A DNA stretch of 58,400 nt from Clostridiales bacterium (GTDB lineage Bacteria > Bacillota > Clostridia > Oscillospirales > Acutalibacteraceae). Location of the stretch: contig JAAYSC010000085.1 in NCBI GenBank assembly GCA_012524025.1, forward strand, positions 1 through 58,400, written 5' to 3'. Under the pieces are notes generated by a model, which worked only from the letters and a program-made list of their open reading frames with translations, was not told the DNA's origin and searched no databases. A program made the translations under genes and the position numbers. How positions within the stretch are numbered: the first letter of the stretch is position 1; every line of letters starts with the position of its first letter. Of this stretch, positions 1-10,200 are shown piece after piece.

Positions 1-2189
1 ATCCCCATGGAAACCGACAAGCCGATGGTGTTTTCTTGGTCCGCTTCCATGGCTTTGGCAATTCGCTCACGAATTGCTTGGCTTTGCTCATGATCTGTTT
101 TGGGAAGCAAGATTACAAACTCGTCGCCTCCCATCCTTATTGCTTGGTCTGAATCACGGCAGTTTTCTTTGAGAATATTGGCAACCTTAACGAGTATTTC
201 GTCCCCCGCCCTATGCCCAAATGCGTCATTGGTCATCTTTAGGCCGTTAACATCTGCCATCAACAAAGACAGGGGCAAATAATCCTCTTGATTGAGCTCA
301 TCTATAACTTCGTCATAGTGTCTTCTGTTTTTAAGGCCGGTCAGCTGGTCATGGTAGCTCAAATACAGTATGGACTCGCTGGCTCCTTTTCGCTCTTCAA
401 TGTTTCTTGTGACACCTATGGCTTCTGCTTCACCGTCCGAATTATATCTGTATCGAACCGATTCTTCCACCCAAACACTTGAGCCGTCTTTTTTGACCTG
501 TTGCAATTCGGTTGTATAGCTATTGAATTTTCTATCGCTGTTTTTGAAGTTTTCAAAGTTTTTTTGCATGGAATAATGGGCAACCGGCAGGGATTCTTTT
601 GTAAATGCCCCTTCATAACCCATTTCAATTGCCTCTTCGGGCGAAAAGCCGCGCAAAACCTTGACCGAAGGACTGATATAGACCATTTCATCTCTGGTAA
701 GGTTGTAAACCCAAATAACATCCGTTGCAAATTCCGCCACCAACCGATATTTTGATTCACTTTCCAACATATCAATTATGGCTTTTTCTCTTTCGGACAC
801 ATCGGATATAAAATTAAGGGTGGCGGGCTTACCTTCCCATTCAATATCCATGGTCTTCATTTCGGCCCACTTTATTTCGGAATTTTTGTTGACAACTCTG
901 AAATTTCTGATGCCGACAGACTTATCGCTTACATCCGTGCCACTTTTTCGCCACATATATTCTTGTATTATCTCACCGTGGTCTTCCGGATAAACAAATT
1001 TTAAGACCGGTAAATTCAAGAGTTCTTCGGGCTTGTAACCGCTCATTTTTTCTATTGCCGGGTTAACCAATTTTATGCGGCCGGCCTGGGCCACCAAGAC
1101 AACTTCAAGCGTGTTTTCAAATAAGAGCCGGTACTGTTCTTGAGCTTTTTTAATTTTTCTTTCATCGGACTCCCTTTGGGTAATGTCACGAAAAACATAT
1201 AAGTCATAGCTGGTCTTTTCCAGGTCCACCCTTTTAGCCGAAAGCAAGACTGTTACTTTCTTGCCTTCTTGTGTCTTCAGGCGGGTTTGAAAATTTTCAA
1301 GAAAACCGGTTTCGTTCAAAATCTCATCAATCTTTTCCCTGTCTTTTACATTTAAGAGCAAGTCCGCTTCTACCAGGCTTTTGCCGATAGTCTCATCTGC
1401 TTCAAAGCCCAAGAGCTTTGAAAAGGCCTCATTTATATTTTCAATTATTTTTTCCGGCAGCGCCACCATAAGAACCGCATCGGGGCCGTCTTTAAAGATC
1501 AGCTCAAACCTTTCGTGTGCTTCCACAATGTTTTGGTTTATTCGGTGATTTAGCATGGAAAAGAATCCAAAAGTCCAAATAATGCTGGCAATCAGAGTCA
1601 CAAAGTAAACCCCCGACTGAGTAACTTCATTTTCAAACATACCAAAAACTCTTTCAAAAACGAGAACCGTCGGGGCACCTAACAGGGCCAACATACCTGC
1701 GAAGACAAAGGTTAAGGTTAAAGCGTTTGCCCAGTTTATATCGGTTTTTTCACGATTCCTAAAACATATGAGACCGCTGGGCATGGCAATCATAGCAACA
1801 CTGATCAACAATACCGTCCTGCGCCCGGGATAGCTGTAGCTGCCCGGGCTGCTGAATATGGCAAATAAGGATATGGTAACCAGTATGAAGGCCGAATGTT
1901 TCCAGACATGCTTTCGCTCTGAAAAAAATGTTCTCAAACCGGTATAAATTGATGCCAGTGCCAAAACAAAGAAGGTGTTGTTGAGAAAAACCGCAATCGA
2001 ATTAAAAGGCGGAGGCGAATTTCTAAAGTCATAAGCGGCAAAAGCCAAGGCAGAGCATAGGGCCCACAGTGTCCACCAACCCGCTCCGCTTTTTCTTTCG
2101 CTTTTGCGGTATTGTGAGAACATTATAAAAACCTGCATTAAATTTGTTATGCTCAATGCAAGGGCCAGGGCATTTATATTTATGTCCAT
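1..2189 (-). CDS. Membrane PAS-GGDEF diguanylate cyclase, C-terminus cut by window edge
   Basis: Predicted to make c-di-GMP from two GTP at the membrane. About 730 residues are visible. The first ~215 form several hydrophobic spans (roughly seven). Three PAS-like domains follow, near residues 225-345, 345-475 and 475-600. A GGDEF domain is next, with an intact G-G-D-E-F signature near residue 686. An R-x-x-D inhibitory site (RDSD) sits exactly five residues before it, so product inhibition is likely. The start is the ATG at 2189, five bases after a GGGGGGAG ribosome binding site. The gene lies 31 bp downstream of sigA with no terminator between, so it may be read from the sigA operon. The left end is missing, so a further domain such as EAL after GGDEF cannot be excluded. 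The family call is secure. The signal sensed by the PAS domains is unknown. Confidence 0.93.
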   Translation of the reverse strand, partial: MDININALALALSITNLMQVFIMFSQYRKSERKSGAGWWTLWALCSALAFAAYDFRNSPPPFNSIAVFLNNTFFVLALASIYTGLRTFFSERKHVWKHSAFILVTISLFAIFSSPGSYSYPGRRTVLLISVAMIAMPSGLICFRNREKTDINWANALTLTFVFAGMLALLGAPTVLVFERVFGMFENEVTQSGVYFVTLIASIIWTFGFFSMLNHRINQNIVEAHERFELIFKDGPDAVLMVALPEKIIENINEAFSKLLGFEADETIGKSLVEADLLLNVKDREKIDEILNETGFLENFQTRLKTQEGKKVTVLLSAKRVDLEKTSYDLYVFRDITQRESDERKIKKAQEQYRLLFENTLEVVLVAQAGRIKLVNPAIEKMSGYKPEELLNLPVLKFVYPEDHGEIIQEYMWRKSGTDVSDKSVGIRNFRVVNKNSEIKWAEMKTMDIEWEGKPATLNFISDVSEREKAIIDMLESESKYRLVAEFATDVIWVYNLTRDEMVYISPSVKVLRGFSPEEAIEMGYEGAFTKESLPVAHYSMQKNFENFKNSDRKFNSYTTELQQVKKDGSSVWVEESVRYRYNSDGEAEAIGVTRNIEERKGASESILYLSYHDQLTGLKNRRHYDEVIDELNQEDYLPLSLLMADVNGLKMTNDAFGHRAGDEILVKVANILKENCRDSDQAIRMGGDEFVILLPKTDHEQSQAIRERIAKAMEADQENTIGLSVSMG

Positions 2190-2220
2190 ACTTGCTCCCC
2201 CCTCTTGATGATTTAAAAAT

Positions 2221-3309
2221 CTAATCCAAGAAGTCGCGTAATTTTTTGCTCCTGCTGGGGTGGCGTAATTTTCTTAAGGCTTTGGCTTCAATTTGCCTGA
2301 TTCTTTCCCTGGTGACATCAAATTCACGGCCAACTTCTTCCAGGGTGTGAGACTGGCCATCCATGAGCCCGAAGCGCATTCTCAATACTTTTGATTCCCT
2401 GGGTGTTAAAGTTTCTAAAACTTCCTCAATTTGTTCTTTGAGCAAAAGCATGGAAGCCGAATCCGCAGGTGCCGGGGCGTCTTCATCCGGTATAAAATCA
2501 CCCAAATGACTGTCTTCTTCTTCACCTATAGGCGTTTCAAGCGAAACCGGCTCTTGGGCAACCCGCAAAATTTCACGCACTTTTTCCGGTGTCATATCTA
2601 AAACTTCACCGATTTCTTCTGCGGTCGGATCACGCCCGTTTTGATGCAAGAGCATGCTGTTGGTCTTCTTAACCTTATTTATGGTTTCAACCATGTGAAC
2701 GGGTATGCGTATTGTGCGTGCTTGGTCGGCAATGGCGCGGGTAATGGCCTGCCTTATCCACCAAGTGGCATAGGTTGAAAACTTAAAGCCTTTTGTGTAG
2801 TCGAATTTTTCAACGGCTTTTATCAGGCCCAAGTTACCTTCCTGAATCAAGTCTAAAAATTGCATTCCGCGCCCGACATATCTTTTTGCTATACTGACAA
2901 CCAAGCGTAAATTTGCTTCGGCAAGCTTTTGTTTGGCATCAGAACCTTCAACATGTATATTTTGGGCAAGTGCTATTTCTTCTTCGGCTGTAAGGAGGTC
3001 TACATTGCCGATTTCCTTCAAATACACCTTGACCGGATCGTCCATGCTGACATTCCTGCTTGCAGCCCTGACTTCTGTTGTTTTGGGTGCATTGGATTCA
3101 ACCGCTTGGCTGCTTAGAGCATCTGTGTCAAAGTCATCCACTATTTCTATGCCCTGGCCTTCTACAATGTCATAGAGTTTGTCAATTTCTTCAACATCGT
3201 ACTCCATTTCAACCAAAACCGCGTCAAGCTCTTGGGTGGTGAGTTTCCCGCTGACTTTCCCCTTTTCAATTAGGGCTTTAACTGCAGAATTCTTTTTCAT
3301 TACTTCCAT
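2221..3309 (-). CDS. sigA: Primary RNA polymerase sigma factor (RpoD/SigA)
   Basis: Housekeeping sigma-70 factor of 362 residues. It shows region 1.1 at the N-terminus, then region 1.2 ([11 protein letters not shown], near residue 90). Region 2 carries the [15 protein letters not shown] and [21 protein letters not shown] segments, which bind core enzyme and the -10 element. Region 3 follows, and region 4 ends in a helix-turn-helix ([21 protein letters not shown]) that reads the -35 element. The length is normal for Firmicute SigA. The ATG at 3309 has AAGGAG eight bases upstream. A second Met three codons later is possible but less well spaced. The gene directly follows dnaG (25 bp gap), the classical macromolecular-synthesis order. 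The promoters noted in this window fit the TTGACA/TATAAT consensus this factor would recognise. Confidence 0.98.
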   Translation of the reverse strand: MEVMKKNSAVKALIEKGKVSGKLTTQELDAVLVEMEYDVEEIDKLYDIVEGQGIEIVDDFDTDALSSQAVESNAPKTTEVRAASRNVSMDDPVKVYLKEIGNVDLLTAEEEIALAQNIHVEGSDAKQKLAEANLRLVVSIAKRYVGRGMQFLDLIQEGNLGLIKAVEKFDYTKGFKFSTYATWWIRQAITRAIADQARTIRIPVHMVETINKVKKTNSMLLHQNGRDPTAEEIGEVLDMTPEKVREILRVAQEPVSLETPIGEEEDSHLGDFIPDEDAPAPADSASMLLLKEQIEEVLETLTPRESKVLRMRFGLMDGQSHTLEEVGREFDVTRERIRQIEAKALRKLRHPSRSKKLRDFLD

Positions 3310-3334
3310 GATATGGTCTCCTTATACAAAATTT

Positions 3335-5110
3335 TTATTCGTTATTAGGTTTTTCAAAAAGCTTTAGAAATTCTTCATTTGACAACTTTCCGGGTTCAAT
3401 GATTGTGGAATCACGCTTGGCCTTTTCCAAGACACTTACGCAATCGCCGTACTGTGCCAAGGTGTTTGAAAGATCTTGCCCCTTAACAAAAAGCGACGAC
3501 AGATCGGTCATTTCTTGGTTGGAAAGCTCTTGCGAGAGTGATGTCAGGTCTATATTTTTATCTGCCTCAATTCTTTCGGCAATTAGGCTATAAATTCGTT
3601 TGTGAAATTCGTCCGAAAAAAGTTCCGCGCCCAATCGGTCTTTAAACTTTCTGTAAAAATCAGGGTTGTGCAGCAAAATTGAAATTATAATCTCTTCAGC
3701 CTTAATTTCTTTGGCTTCACAGTTTGCCGGCAGCCTTGCCCTGCCCCTGCCTGCGGAAGTAAGCCCTTTTTTGGCTGATTTGTAGAGCTCCTTTTCCCTT
3801 TGCTTTTTACGCTCATATTTTTGCCTGCCGCTTTGGCTTTTAACTTGTGCCAAAATTGCCTCTTTGGCAACCGACAGCTCTTTTGAAAGTTCGGATGCAT
3901 ATATATCAAGTTCCACCGGGCTGTTTAAATCAGCCAGAACCTTTACGGCTTCGTTCAAATAACCCAAACGGCCGTCCGGAGTGTTTAAATCGTACTTTAC
4001 CCTGGCCCTGCTAAACCTGTATTCCGTTTCATTGTCTGCTCCGTCCAAAAGGGCCTGTATACGGCCGGGGCCGTACTTGTTTATTATTTCATCCGGGTCT
4101 TTACCGCCGGACAGCTTTAAAACACGAATTTTCAGGCCTGTTTTCCCTAATACCTCAAGTGCCTTTTGAGTTGCTCTTTGGCCTGCCTCATCCGAGTCAT
4201 AGGCTAAAATAATTTCTTTGGCATATCGGGCCAACAAGCGTGCTTGCTCATTGGTAAGAGCAGTACCCAAGCAAGCTACGGAATTTTCAAACCCTCCACG
4301 GTGCAAAGCAATGACATCCATATAACCTTCGGTTAAAATGAGCTTGCCGTCATTTTTGTTTTTGGCTAAATTCAGAGCAAAAACAACATTGCTTTTTTTA
4401 TAAATTAGGGTATCGGAAGTGTTGACATACTTGGGTATTCCTTGGCCTAAAATTCTGCCGCCAAAGGCCACAACATTCCCACGCAGGTCGATTATGGGTA
4501 TCATAATACGATTTTTAAAGCTGTCATAGTAGTGGTCCGAGCCCGACTTTGAGCTTTTTCTTACAAGGTTGGCTTCATGAAGTTCGGAAGCGGAATAGCC
4601 GCGCCCTCGCATGTGGTCAAGCAAGGCGTCCCAACTGTCGGGAGCAAAGCCAAGGCCGAAACGCTTTATGAGCGGCTTTGAAATACCACGGTTTTCCAAA
4701 TATTCCAGGGCCTCTTGCCCAAGGGGGGCGTTTAAGTTAGAGTGAAAAAATTTTGCCGCTTCCCTATTGGCCGATAACATTCTCTGCCTTTTTTTTGACA
4801 GGCTGTCATCATAACCGTCTTCCGGCATTTGCATGCCCGCTTGTTGGGCCAAGAGCTTCACCGCTTCAACAAAATCCAAGTTTTCTATCAGCCTGATGAA
4901 GGTAATTATTTCGCCCCCGGTATTGCAACCGAAACAAAAAAAAGATTCGGTTTCCGGATAGAGTGTAAAAGAGGGCGTTTTTTCATTATGGAAGGGGCAA
5001 AGCCCGACCATTAATCGCCCCCGACGCTTGAGAGTAACATAGGGTGAAACAACACTTTCTATATCTAACCTTTCGCGCAGTTCTTGTAAAAAACTATCAG
5101 CAATTGCCAT
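3335..5110 (-). CDS. dnaG: DNA primase DnaG
   Basis: Makes RNA primers at the replication fork. The protein has 591 residues, normal for the family. An N-terminal CHC2 zinc finger uses C38, H41, C59 and C62 (C-P-F-H ... C-F-G-C). The TOPRIM catalytic core has the EGYMDVI glutamate motif and the DSDEAG aspartates that hold Mg2+. The C-terminal ~150 residues would be the DnaB-helicase-binding region. The start ATG at 5110 is preceded by GAGGGCGGTGA. The gene sits 16 bp after the dGTPase-like gene and 25 bp before sigA, so the three are almost certainly one transcript. A Lys/Arg-rich linker (near residues 415-450) separates the core from the helicase-binding end. Nothing is missing. Confidence 0.97.
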   Translation of the reverse strand: MAIADSFLQELRERLDIESVVSPYVTLKRRGRLMVGLCPFHNEKTPSFTLYPETESFFCFGCNTGGEIITFIRLIENLDFVEAVKLLAQQAGMQMPEDGYDDSLSKKRQRMLSANREAAKFFHSNLNAPLGQEALEYLENRGISKPLIKRFGLGFAPDSWDALLDHMRGRGYSASELHEANLVRKSSKSGSDHYYDSFKNRIMIPIIDLRGNVVAFGGRILGQGIPKYVNTSDTLIYKKSNVVFALNLAKNKNDGKLILTEGYMDVIALHRGGFENSVACLGTALTNEQARLLARYAKEIILAYDSDEAGQRATQKALEVLGKTGLKIRVLKLSGGKDPDEIINKYGPGRIQALLDGADNETEYRFSRARVKYDLNTPDGRLGYLNEAVKVLADLNSPVELDIYASELSKELSVAKEAILAQVKSQSGRQKYERKKQREKELYKSAKKGLTSAGRGRARLPANCEAKEIKAEEIIISILLHNPDFYRKFKDRLGAELFSDEFHKRIYSLIAERIEADKNIDLTSLSQELSNQEMTDLSSLFVKGQDLSNTLAQYGDCVSVLEKAKRDSTIIEPGKLSNEEFLKLFEKPNNE

Positions 5111-5126
5111 TAAATCACCGCCCTCT

Positions 5127-6167
5127 TCATCGGCGTTCTATCGCCCTTTCTTCATCATCATATGTCCAAGATTTTGGAACAAAAAGTTCCTTGTAAACTT
5201 TCACGGCATATCTGTCGGTCATTCCGGCTATATAATCCCCTGCTGCCCGCGCCACCCCTTCTGCCCCGGCTGCTTCAATAAACATGGGGGATAGTTTGTC
5301 GGGGTTATTCAAATAATAGTTATAAAGCTTTGTTACAAGCTCGACCGCTTTTGGTTCTTCGCTTTTACACTCTTCATTTTTATAGACCGATTGAAACATA
5401 AATTTGTGTAAGGCTTCAAAGGCTGTCTTGACCTCGCCGCCCAGGCCTATATCGTCCCCTGAATTTCTTATAACCGAAATAACCAGTGTGTTTATTCTTT
5501 GCGATTTTGTATGACCCAAAACCTGCCTGATTTCCGGCGCAATGTCATCTTCACATAAAACATTGGCATTTATGGCATCATCAATATCGTGGTTGATATA
5601 GGCAATCTTGTCTGAAATTTTAACCACTCTACCCTCAAGGGTGTCTGCCAGACCGTTTGTGTGCATTTCAATTCCGTTTCTGACTTCATAGGTAAGGTTT
5701 AGCCCGCGCCCGTCATTTTCAAGCACATCCACAACGCGTAAACTTTGTTCATAGTGTTTGAAGCCCGCAAGGCCGGCTTCTTTGAAGGCAAGGTCAAGTG
5801 CGCGTTCACCCGCATGGCCAAAGGGCGTGTGCCCCAGGTCATGCCCCAAGGCTATAGCCTCGGCCAAATCTTCATTCAACCTTAGGGCCTTTGCTATGGT
5901 ACGGGCAATTTGTGAAACTTCCAAGGTATGAGTCAAGCGAGTTCGATAATGATCACCTTCGGGTGACAAAAAAACCTGTGTTTTGTGCTTTAAGCGTCTG
6001 AAGGAGTTGCTGTGGATTATCCTGTCCCTGTCTCTTTGAAAGGCAGTTCTGACATAACATTCTTCCTTTTCAAAGCGCCTCCCCTTGTGAAACTGCGAAA
6101 GAGCAGCCTTTTCAGATAGATGCAGCTTTTCAAGCTCCCAAGTTTGCTCCCTAATGGATTTTGACAC
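5127..6167 (-). CDS. dgt: dGTP triphosphohydrolase-like HD-domain protein
   Basis: Predicted deoxynucleoside triphosphate triphosphohydrolase, which cleaves dNTPs to nucleoside and tripolyphosphate and so tunes dNTP pools. The 346-residue protein carries the family N-terminal signature (R-T-x-F-Q-R-D-R-D-R-I-I-H-S, then FRRLKHKTQV) and a metal-binding HD domain. The HD residues are H in RLTHTLEVSQ, the HD pair in ALGHDLGHTPFGHAGE, and a late Asp in INHDIDDAI. I chose the GTG at 6167 because a GGGGGGA ribosome binding site lies just upstream. An in-frame TTG at 6182 overlaps that site and is unlikely. The gene opens the dgt-dnaG-sigA cluster found in many clostridia, where its conserved position suggests coupling of nucleotide supply to replication. 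Exact substrate specificity cannot be read from sequence. Confidence 0.9.
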   Translation of the reverse strand: MSKSIREQTWELEKLHLSEKAALSQFHKGRRFEKEECYVRTAFQRDRDRIIHSNSFRRLKHKTQVFLSPEGDHYRTRLTHTLEVSQIARTIAKALRLNEDLAEAIALGHDLGHTPFGHAGERALDLAFKEAGLAGFKHYEQSLRVVDVLENDGRGLNLTYEVRNGIEMHTNGLADTLEGRVVKISDKIAYINHDIDDAINANVLCEDDIAPEIRQVLGHTKSQRINTLVISVIRNSGDDIGLGGEVKTAFEALHKFMFQSVYKNEECKSEEPKAVELVTKLYNYYLNNPDKLSPMFIEAAGAEGVARAAGDYIAGMTDRYAVKVYKELFVPKSWTYDDEERAIERR

Positions 6168-6199
6168 ATAATCCCCCCTCAATAAAAAAAGGCCCTCTG

Positions 6200-6226
6200 C
6201 TTATATATACGCAAAGGTCGGGTCAA
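6200..6226 (-). promoter_or_regulatory. Possible sigma-A promoter of the dgt-dnaG-sigA operon
   Basis: On the minus strand TTGACC (6221-6226) is followed after 15 bp by TATAAG (6200-6205), inside an AT-rich run just upstream of the dgt GTG. The spacer is shorter than the ideal 17 bp, so the assignment is tentative. It is the only recognisable hexamer pair between yigZ and dgt. Confidence 0.4.
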
Positions 6227-6246
6227 TCCCTTTATTTTATTCCGAA

Positions 6247-6864
6247 TTATATTTTGGCATAAAGTTCTTCTTCGACTTGGCAAGTAAGTTTACCGAAACT
6301 AAGTTCGCTGAGTGCTTTTTGAAATTCTTCAATTTTATCTTTTTTAAGATAAAATTTAAGCCTGACATTCTCGGCAAAGTCACTGTCTTCTATGACACCG
6401 CCCTTGCTTTCAATCAACTGTGCAACCCGTTCATGCAAACCATAGTCGCTTGTAAGCCGACAGCGTACGCACAGGGCCATCTTGGCAAGACCGGCGGCCT
6501 CAAGAGCCAAACTCGCCGAACGCGAATACGCCCGAACCAAGCCGCCTGCCCCCAGTTGTATACCGCCAAAGTAGCGGGTTACAACTATGGCACAATCGGT
6601 AAGAGATTTTTTTTGTATAACATCCAAAACCGGCATCCCGGCCGTACCTTGCGGTTCCCCGTCATCGGAAAACCGCTTTATGCCACCGGTTCTGATGGAA
6701 TAAGCGTAAACATTGTGAGTGGCGTCCCAATATTTACTTTTAATTTCCGCTATAAAAGCTTGGGCTTCCTTTTCACTTTCAAGAGCTCTTACATGACCGA
6801 TAAAGCGGGAGCGTTTTTCATAAAATTCAGCCTGTGCGTTCTTGGCAACCGTCTTATACTCCAT
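6247..6864 (-). CDS. yigZ: YigZ/IMPACT-family protein (UPF0029)
   Basis: A 205-residue member of the conserved YigZ/IMPACT family. The N-terminal domain contains the hallmark run from HNVYAYSI through SDDGEPQGTAGMP to VVTRYFGGIQLGAGGL (about residues 50-110). A C-terminal ferredoxin-like domain (DUF1949 type) covers about 140-200. Family members are linked to translation control and ribosome-associated stress responses, but the bacterial biochemical role is not settled. The ATG at 6864 follows a GGTGGGG stretch. The gene lies just behind the rpmE terminator and ahead of dgt. No odd features were seen. Confidence 0.92.
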   Translation of the reverse strand: MEYKTVAKNAQAEFYEKRSRFIGHVRALESEKEAQAFIAEIKSKYWDATHNVYAYSIRTGGIKRFSDDGEPQGTAGMPVLDVIQKKSLTDCAIVVTRYFGGIQLGAGGLVRAYSRSASLALEAAGLAKMALCVRCRLTSDYGLHERVAQLIESKGGVIEDSDFAENVRLKFYLKKDKIEEFQKALSELSFGKLTCQVEEELYAKI

Positions 6865-6876
6865 AACCCCACCATC

Positions 6877-6906
6877 TAAAAAATCAGACGGTGCTTTTGC
6901 ACCGTC
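6877..6906 (-). terminator. Rho-independent terminator after rpmE
   Basis: An 8-bp stem, GACGGTGC/GCACCGTC (6887-6894 with 6899-6906), with a TTTT loop. On the minus strand it is followed by TGATTTTTT. It begins nine bases after the rpmE stop codon, so it should end the rpmE transcript before yigZ. Confidence 0.85.
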
Positions 6907-6914
6907 CGTTTTGC

Positions 6915-7127
6915 TTATTCTTCTTCGTTTTGAATGTTAAAGCGCTTGTTAAATCTGTCAACCCTACCGCCGGTATCTACAAGCTTTTGTTTGCCTGTGA
7001 AAAACGGGTGACATTTTGAGCAAATGTCAACGGTCATATTTTGTTTGGTTGAAGCTGTTTCGATTACTTCACCGCAAGCGCAGCGGATTGTCGTTTCCTC
7101 ATATTTGGGATGTATGCCTTCCTTCAT
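6915..7127 (-). CDS. rpmE: 50S ribosomal protein L31, zinc-binding type
   Basis: Large-subunit ribosomal protein of 70 residues. It has the L31 core (MKEGIHPKY at the start, [19 protein letters not shown] near the end). The paired cysteines of the zinc-binding C+ form are present: C-A-C-G-E, then C-S-K-C-H. C+ L31 proteins double as zinc reserves and are exchanged for a C- paralogue under zinc starvation in relatives; no paralogue is in this window. The ATG at 7127 is chosen because AGAGGTGA lies five bases upstream. A longer reading to 7196 would cover the promoter and add residues absent from the family. It is monocistronic, with its own promoter and terminator. Confidence 0.96.
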   Translation of the reverse strand: MKEGIHPKYEETTIRCACGEVIETASTKQNMTVDICSKCHPFFTGKQKLVDTGGRVDRFNKRFNIQNEEE

Positions 7128-7167
7128 TTTTGTCACCTCTTTTTGGATATAGAAACATAGCAGAGGA

Positions 7168-7196
7168 ATTCTATCATAAGTGGCAAGTTTTTGCAA
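7168..7196 (-). promoter_or_regulatory. Sigma-A promoter of rpmE
   Basis: On the minus strand TTGCAA (7191-7196), a 17-bp spacer and TAGAAT (7168-7173), with a TGA extended -10 element directly before the hexamer. It is 40-70 bp upstream of the rpmE start and just behind the addA stop codon. Confidence 0.75.
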
Positions 7197-7207
7197 GCAA
7201 ATTTATT

Positions 7208-10200
7208 TTAATTTGCGGCCGTAATTGCTTGCCCGAGTTCGAAAGAATATATATAGCTTTCGCCAACCTTCAAACCTGTGACCATTTCCAGTGCTTTTTT
7301 GTAAACGGCAAGCTGGGAGGAATACTTTTCAAGAAGCTCCCGGGCGTTTTGCACCTTGTCGGTCTTGTAGTCAAGCAAGACCAATTTACCATCTTCCACA
7401 AAAGCACAATCAACTATACCTTGGACCACCACATTTTCGCCCGAAACTTGAGGCGGTAAATCTAAATCGGGGTAAAGTTCACCTGCCGCAACTCGGATGG
7501 TGAACTTTTTTTCACGCATTACTTTTGAAGACTTAAATAGCCGCTTAGCCAAATCACTTTCAAAGAAAAGACTGATTTTCTTAAGGTCAAGACTTTCCGC
7601 TTCCTTCTTGTTCAAAAAGCCCAGCCCAAGCAATCTTTCTCTTTCGGTTTCTGGGTCTGATTTAGCCAAGTTATAATCAGAAAACTCCATAAACTTATGT
7701 AAAGCGGTCCCCCTTTGAGCCGCCGTCAATCTTTTTTTGCTGATAAAAGCCGGGCGTGATGAGGCAAAGTATGCTTTATGGAGACCCGAATCATCCAAAT
7801 CCGAAGCTGCTCTTTTGGCCACAACCCTGTCAAGTGAAAGGTAGGGATAGCGGTAAGAAAGCCTCCTGTCTATCCTTTCTAACAAGGCCTCGTCTAACTT
7901 TGATTCTTCTTTTTCTATTTCTTTGTCTTCTTCGGGGTTTTCGCAGTAAAGAGCAAGTTTGAGTCTAAAGTCTGCTTGAAGTACAGGTAAATTTTCTACC
8001 TCGGCCATATCGCGTAAGGATTGTGCATCCGGATGGCGCAAGGCCGCCGATAAAATCCAGTCTGAAAAACTGTTCTTGGACAAGACCGAAAAGGGCGCTA
8101 ATTCTTTAGTATCAAGTTCAGCTGCTAAATTTAAAAGCTTACTCTCGGGGTTGGCAAGGTCACTTACCATTATCAAGTGTTCTTTTGCTCTTGTCAGGGC
8201 AACATACAAAACCCTCATTTCTTCGGCCTTGGCATTTTGGCTTGCCGCCAGCTTAACCGCTCTGCTGCTCAAAGTGTCAAAACGCCTGGCAGGCTGCTCA
8301 ATTTTTCTGACAAAGCCCAAGCCGCAACCGAATGCGGAGACCATGCTGCCCCTTGCATCCATCATATTGAAAGAGGTCTCGCAGGCAGCCAAGATACAGA
8401 TGGGGAACTCTAAACCCTTACTTTTATGAACACTCATTATACGCACCACATCCGCAGTTTCGGGGAGTTCAAGAGCGGGTGCCAAGTCTTCTTCACTTTG
8501 GGCCAACTTATCAATAAACCTGATAAAACCCGAAAGGCCGATATGCCCGGCCGCTTCGTATTGCGCGGCGTATTCCAAGAGCAGGTAGAGATTTGCGCGG
8601 CGTTTGGGCCCTTTATCCATGCTTGCCACCAAGGCCATATAACCCGTTTCTTCCATAAGCCTGCGCAAGAGTTCGCTTGCACTTAAGGTTGAAGCCAGAC
8701 GGCGCATTTGTTGAGTTCTTTCCAAAAAATCGGCTGCCTTTTCACTGCCTGCCCCGGCCCATGCCGAAACACTGTTGTAGAGTGGAATTTTCCTGTCTTC
8801 GCTTCGCATGAGAGCAAGTTCATCGGTTGAAAAACCAAATACGGGTGAGAGCATAATACTCAAGAGCGCAACATCTTGCAAAGGATTATCAAGCACCCGA
8901 AGCAAGGACAGCATGAAAGCGATTTCCTGGGCTTCAAAGAAGCCGCCCGATAATTCACTGTAGGCGGGTATTTTTTGTTTTTCCAACTCTTGGGCATACA
9001 GAGATGCTTTGTTTTTAACAGATCTGAGTAAAATGCAAAAATCACGGTAGGTGGCTCGCCTGGTTTGGCCTTTTTCGCTGATTGTTAAACCACTGCTTAT
9101 CATGTCTTTGATAAGCCCGGCTATATAATTTGCTTGAAATTCATCCTTGTCTAAATCTTTTCTTTCATCTTTTGCTTCTTTTGAATTTATTAAATGCAGG
9201 CTGACTTCGGCCTCTTCCAAGGGTGGATAATTTGCGGCCGGGATTAAGGCTTCATCCTCATCATAATCCACATCCCCCGCTTGCCGACTCATCAGTTGAG
9301 AAAAAATAAAGTTTACCATGCCCGTCACGCCCTTGCGTGATCTGAAGTTTTTGCCCAAGACAACTCGTGCCGGGTAGTTTTCATCTTCGTAAAGCGGTAG
9401 CTTTTCCCGCCTTTTTAAAAATATTTCCGGCATGGCATTTCTGAAGCCGTATATGCTCTGTTTAACATCGCCCACGAAGAACAGATTACTTTCCTTGCGG
9501 GAAAGGACGGAGAAAATCATGTCTTGTGCCCTGTTGACATCTTGATATTCATCTACTAATATTTCCTCATATTTTTTTGACAGTTCTTCCGCCAAGGCCG
9601 TTTTTTCGACCCTGCCTTCTTGAGTTTTTACCAAGAGCAAGTTGATGGCAGTATGCATAACATCGGCAAAATCGGCATAGTTGTTTTTGCTCTTAAGTCG
9701 GTCATATTCTTCCGCAAAGTTTTTAACCGTTTCGACATATTTTAAGGCCAGTGGGCTCAAATACTCCATATCCTCAAGATGCTCTTGGCTGTTGGCACAT
9801 ACCAAACTTTCCGCTTCCGAGGCAGTTTTTTTCAAAAGATTTCTTTTAATTTTTGCTCTTTCACGCAAGCTTTCATCTTCGCTCCGGCAGGGTTTCAGCC
9901 TTTCAAAGGTCAGTGCCCTCATCGCTTGGTAAAGATTGTCCCAGGCTGCCGTTTGGGCCGCCTTAAAAAGGCTTGTGTATAATACCAAGTCGGCCTTTAC
10001 GGCTTGTGCGTAACTTTTGTAAACATCTTGGTCAAGGCTGATTTCATCTAAAAGGCTCATAGCTCCCTTGACACAGTAACTGAAAATTTCAAGAACATGA
10101 CGCCTGATAGCCTGCCCCCAAGGGCTTTCATCCACGGTTTTCACATTCAAAAAGGGCTCTAACAAATCTTTATAATAATCTTCGTCAAAGGGGTGGGCCC

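Noticed and set aside
416-775. 119-codon minus-strand frame inside the diguanylate cyclase gene
   Set aside because: It is a shifted frame of the PAS region. The true frame runs uninterrupted from 2189 to the window edge and carries the GGDEF motif.
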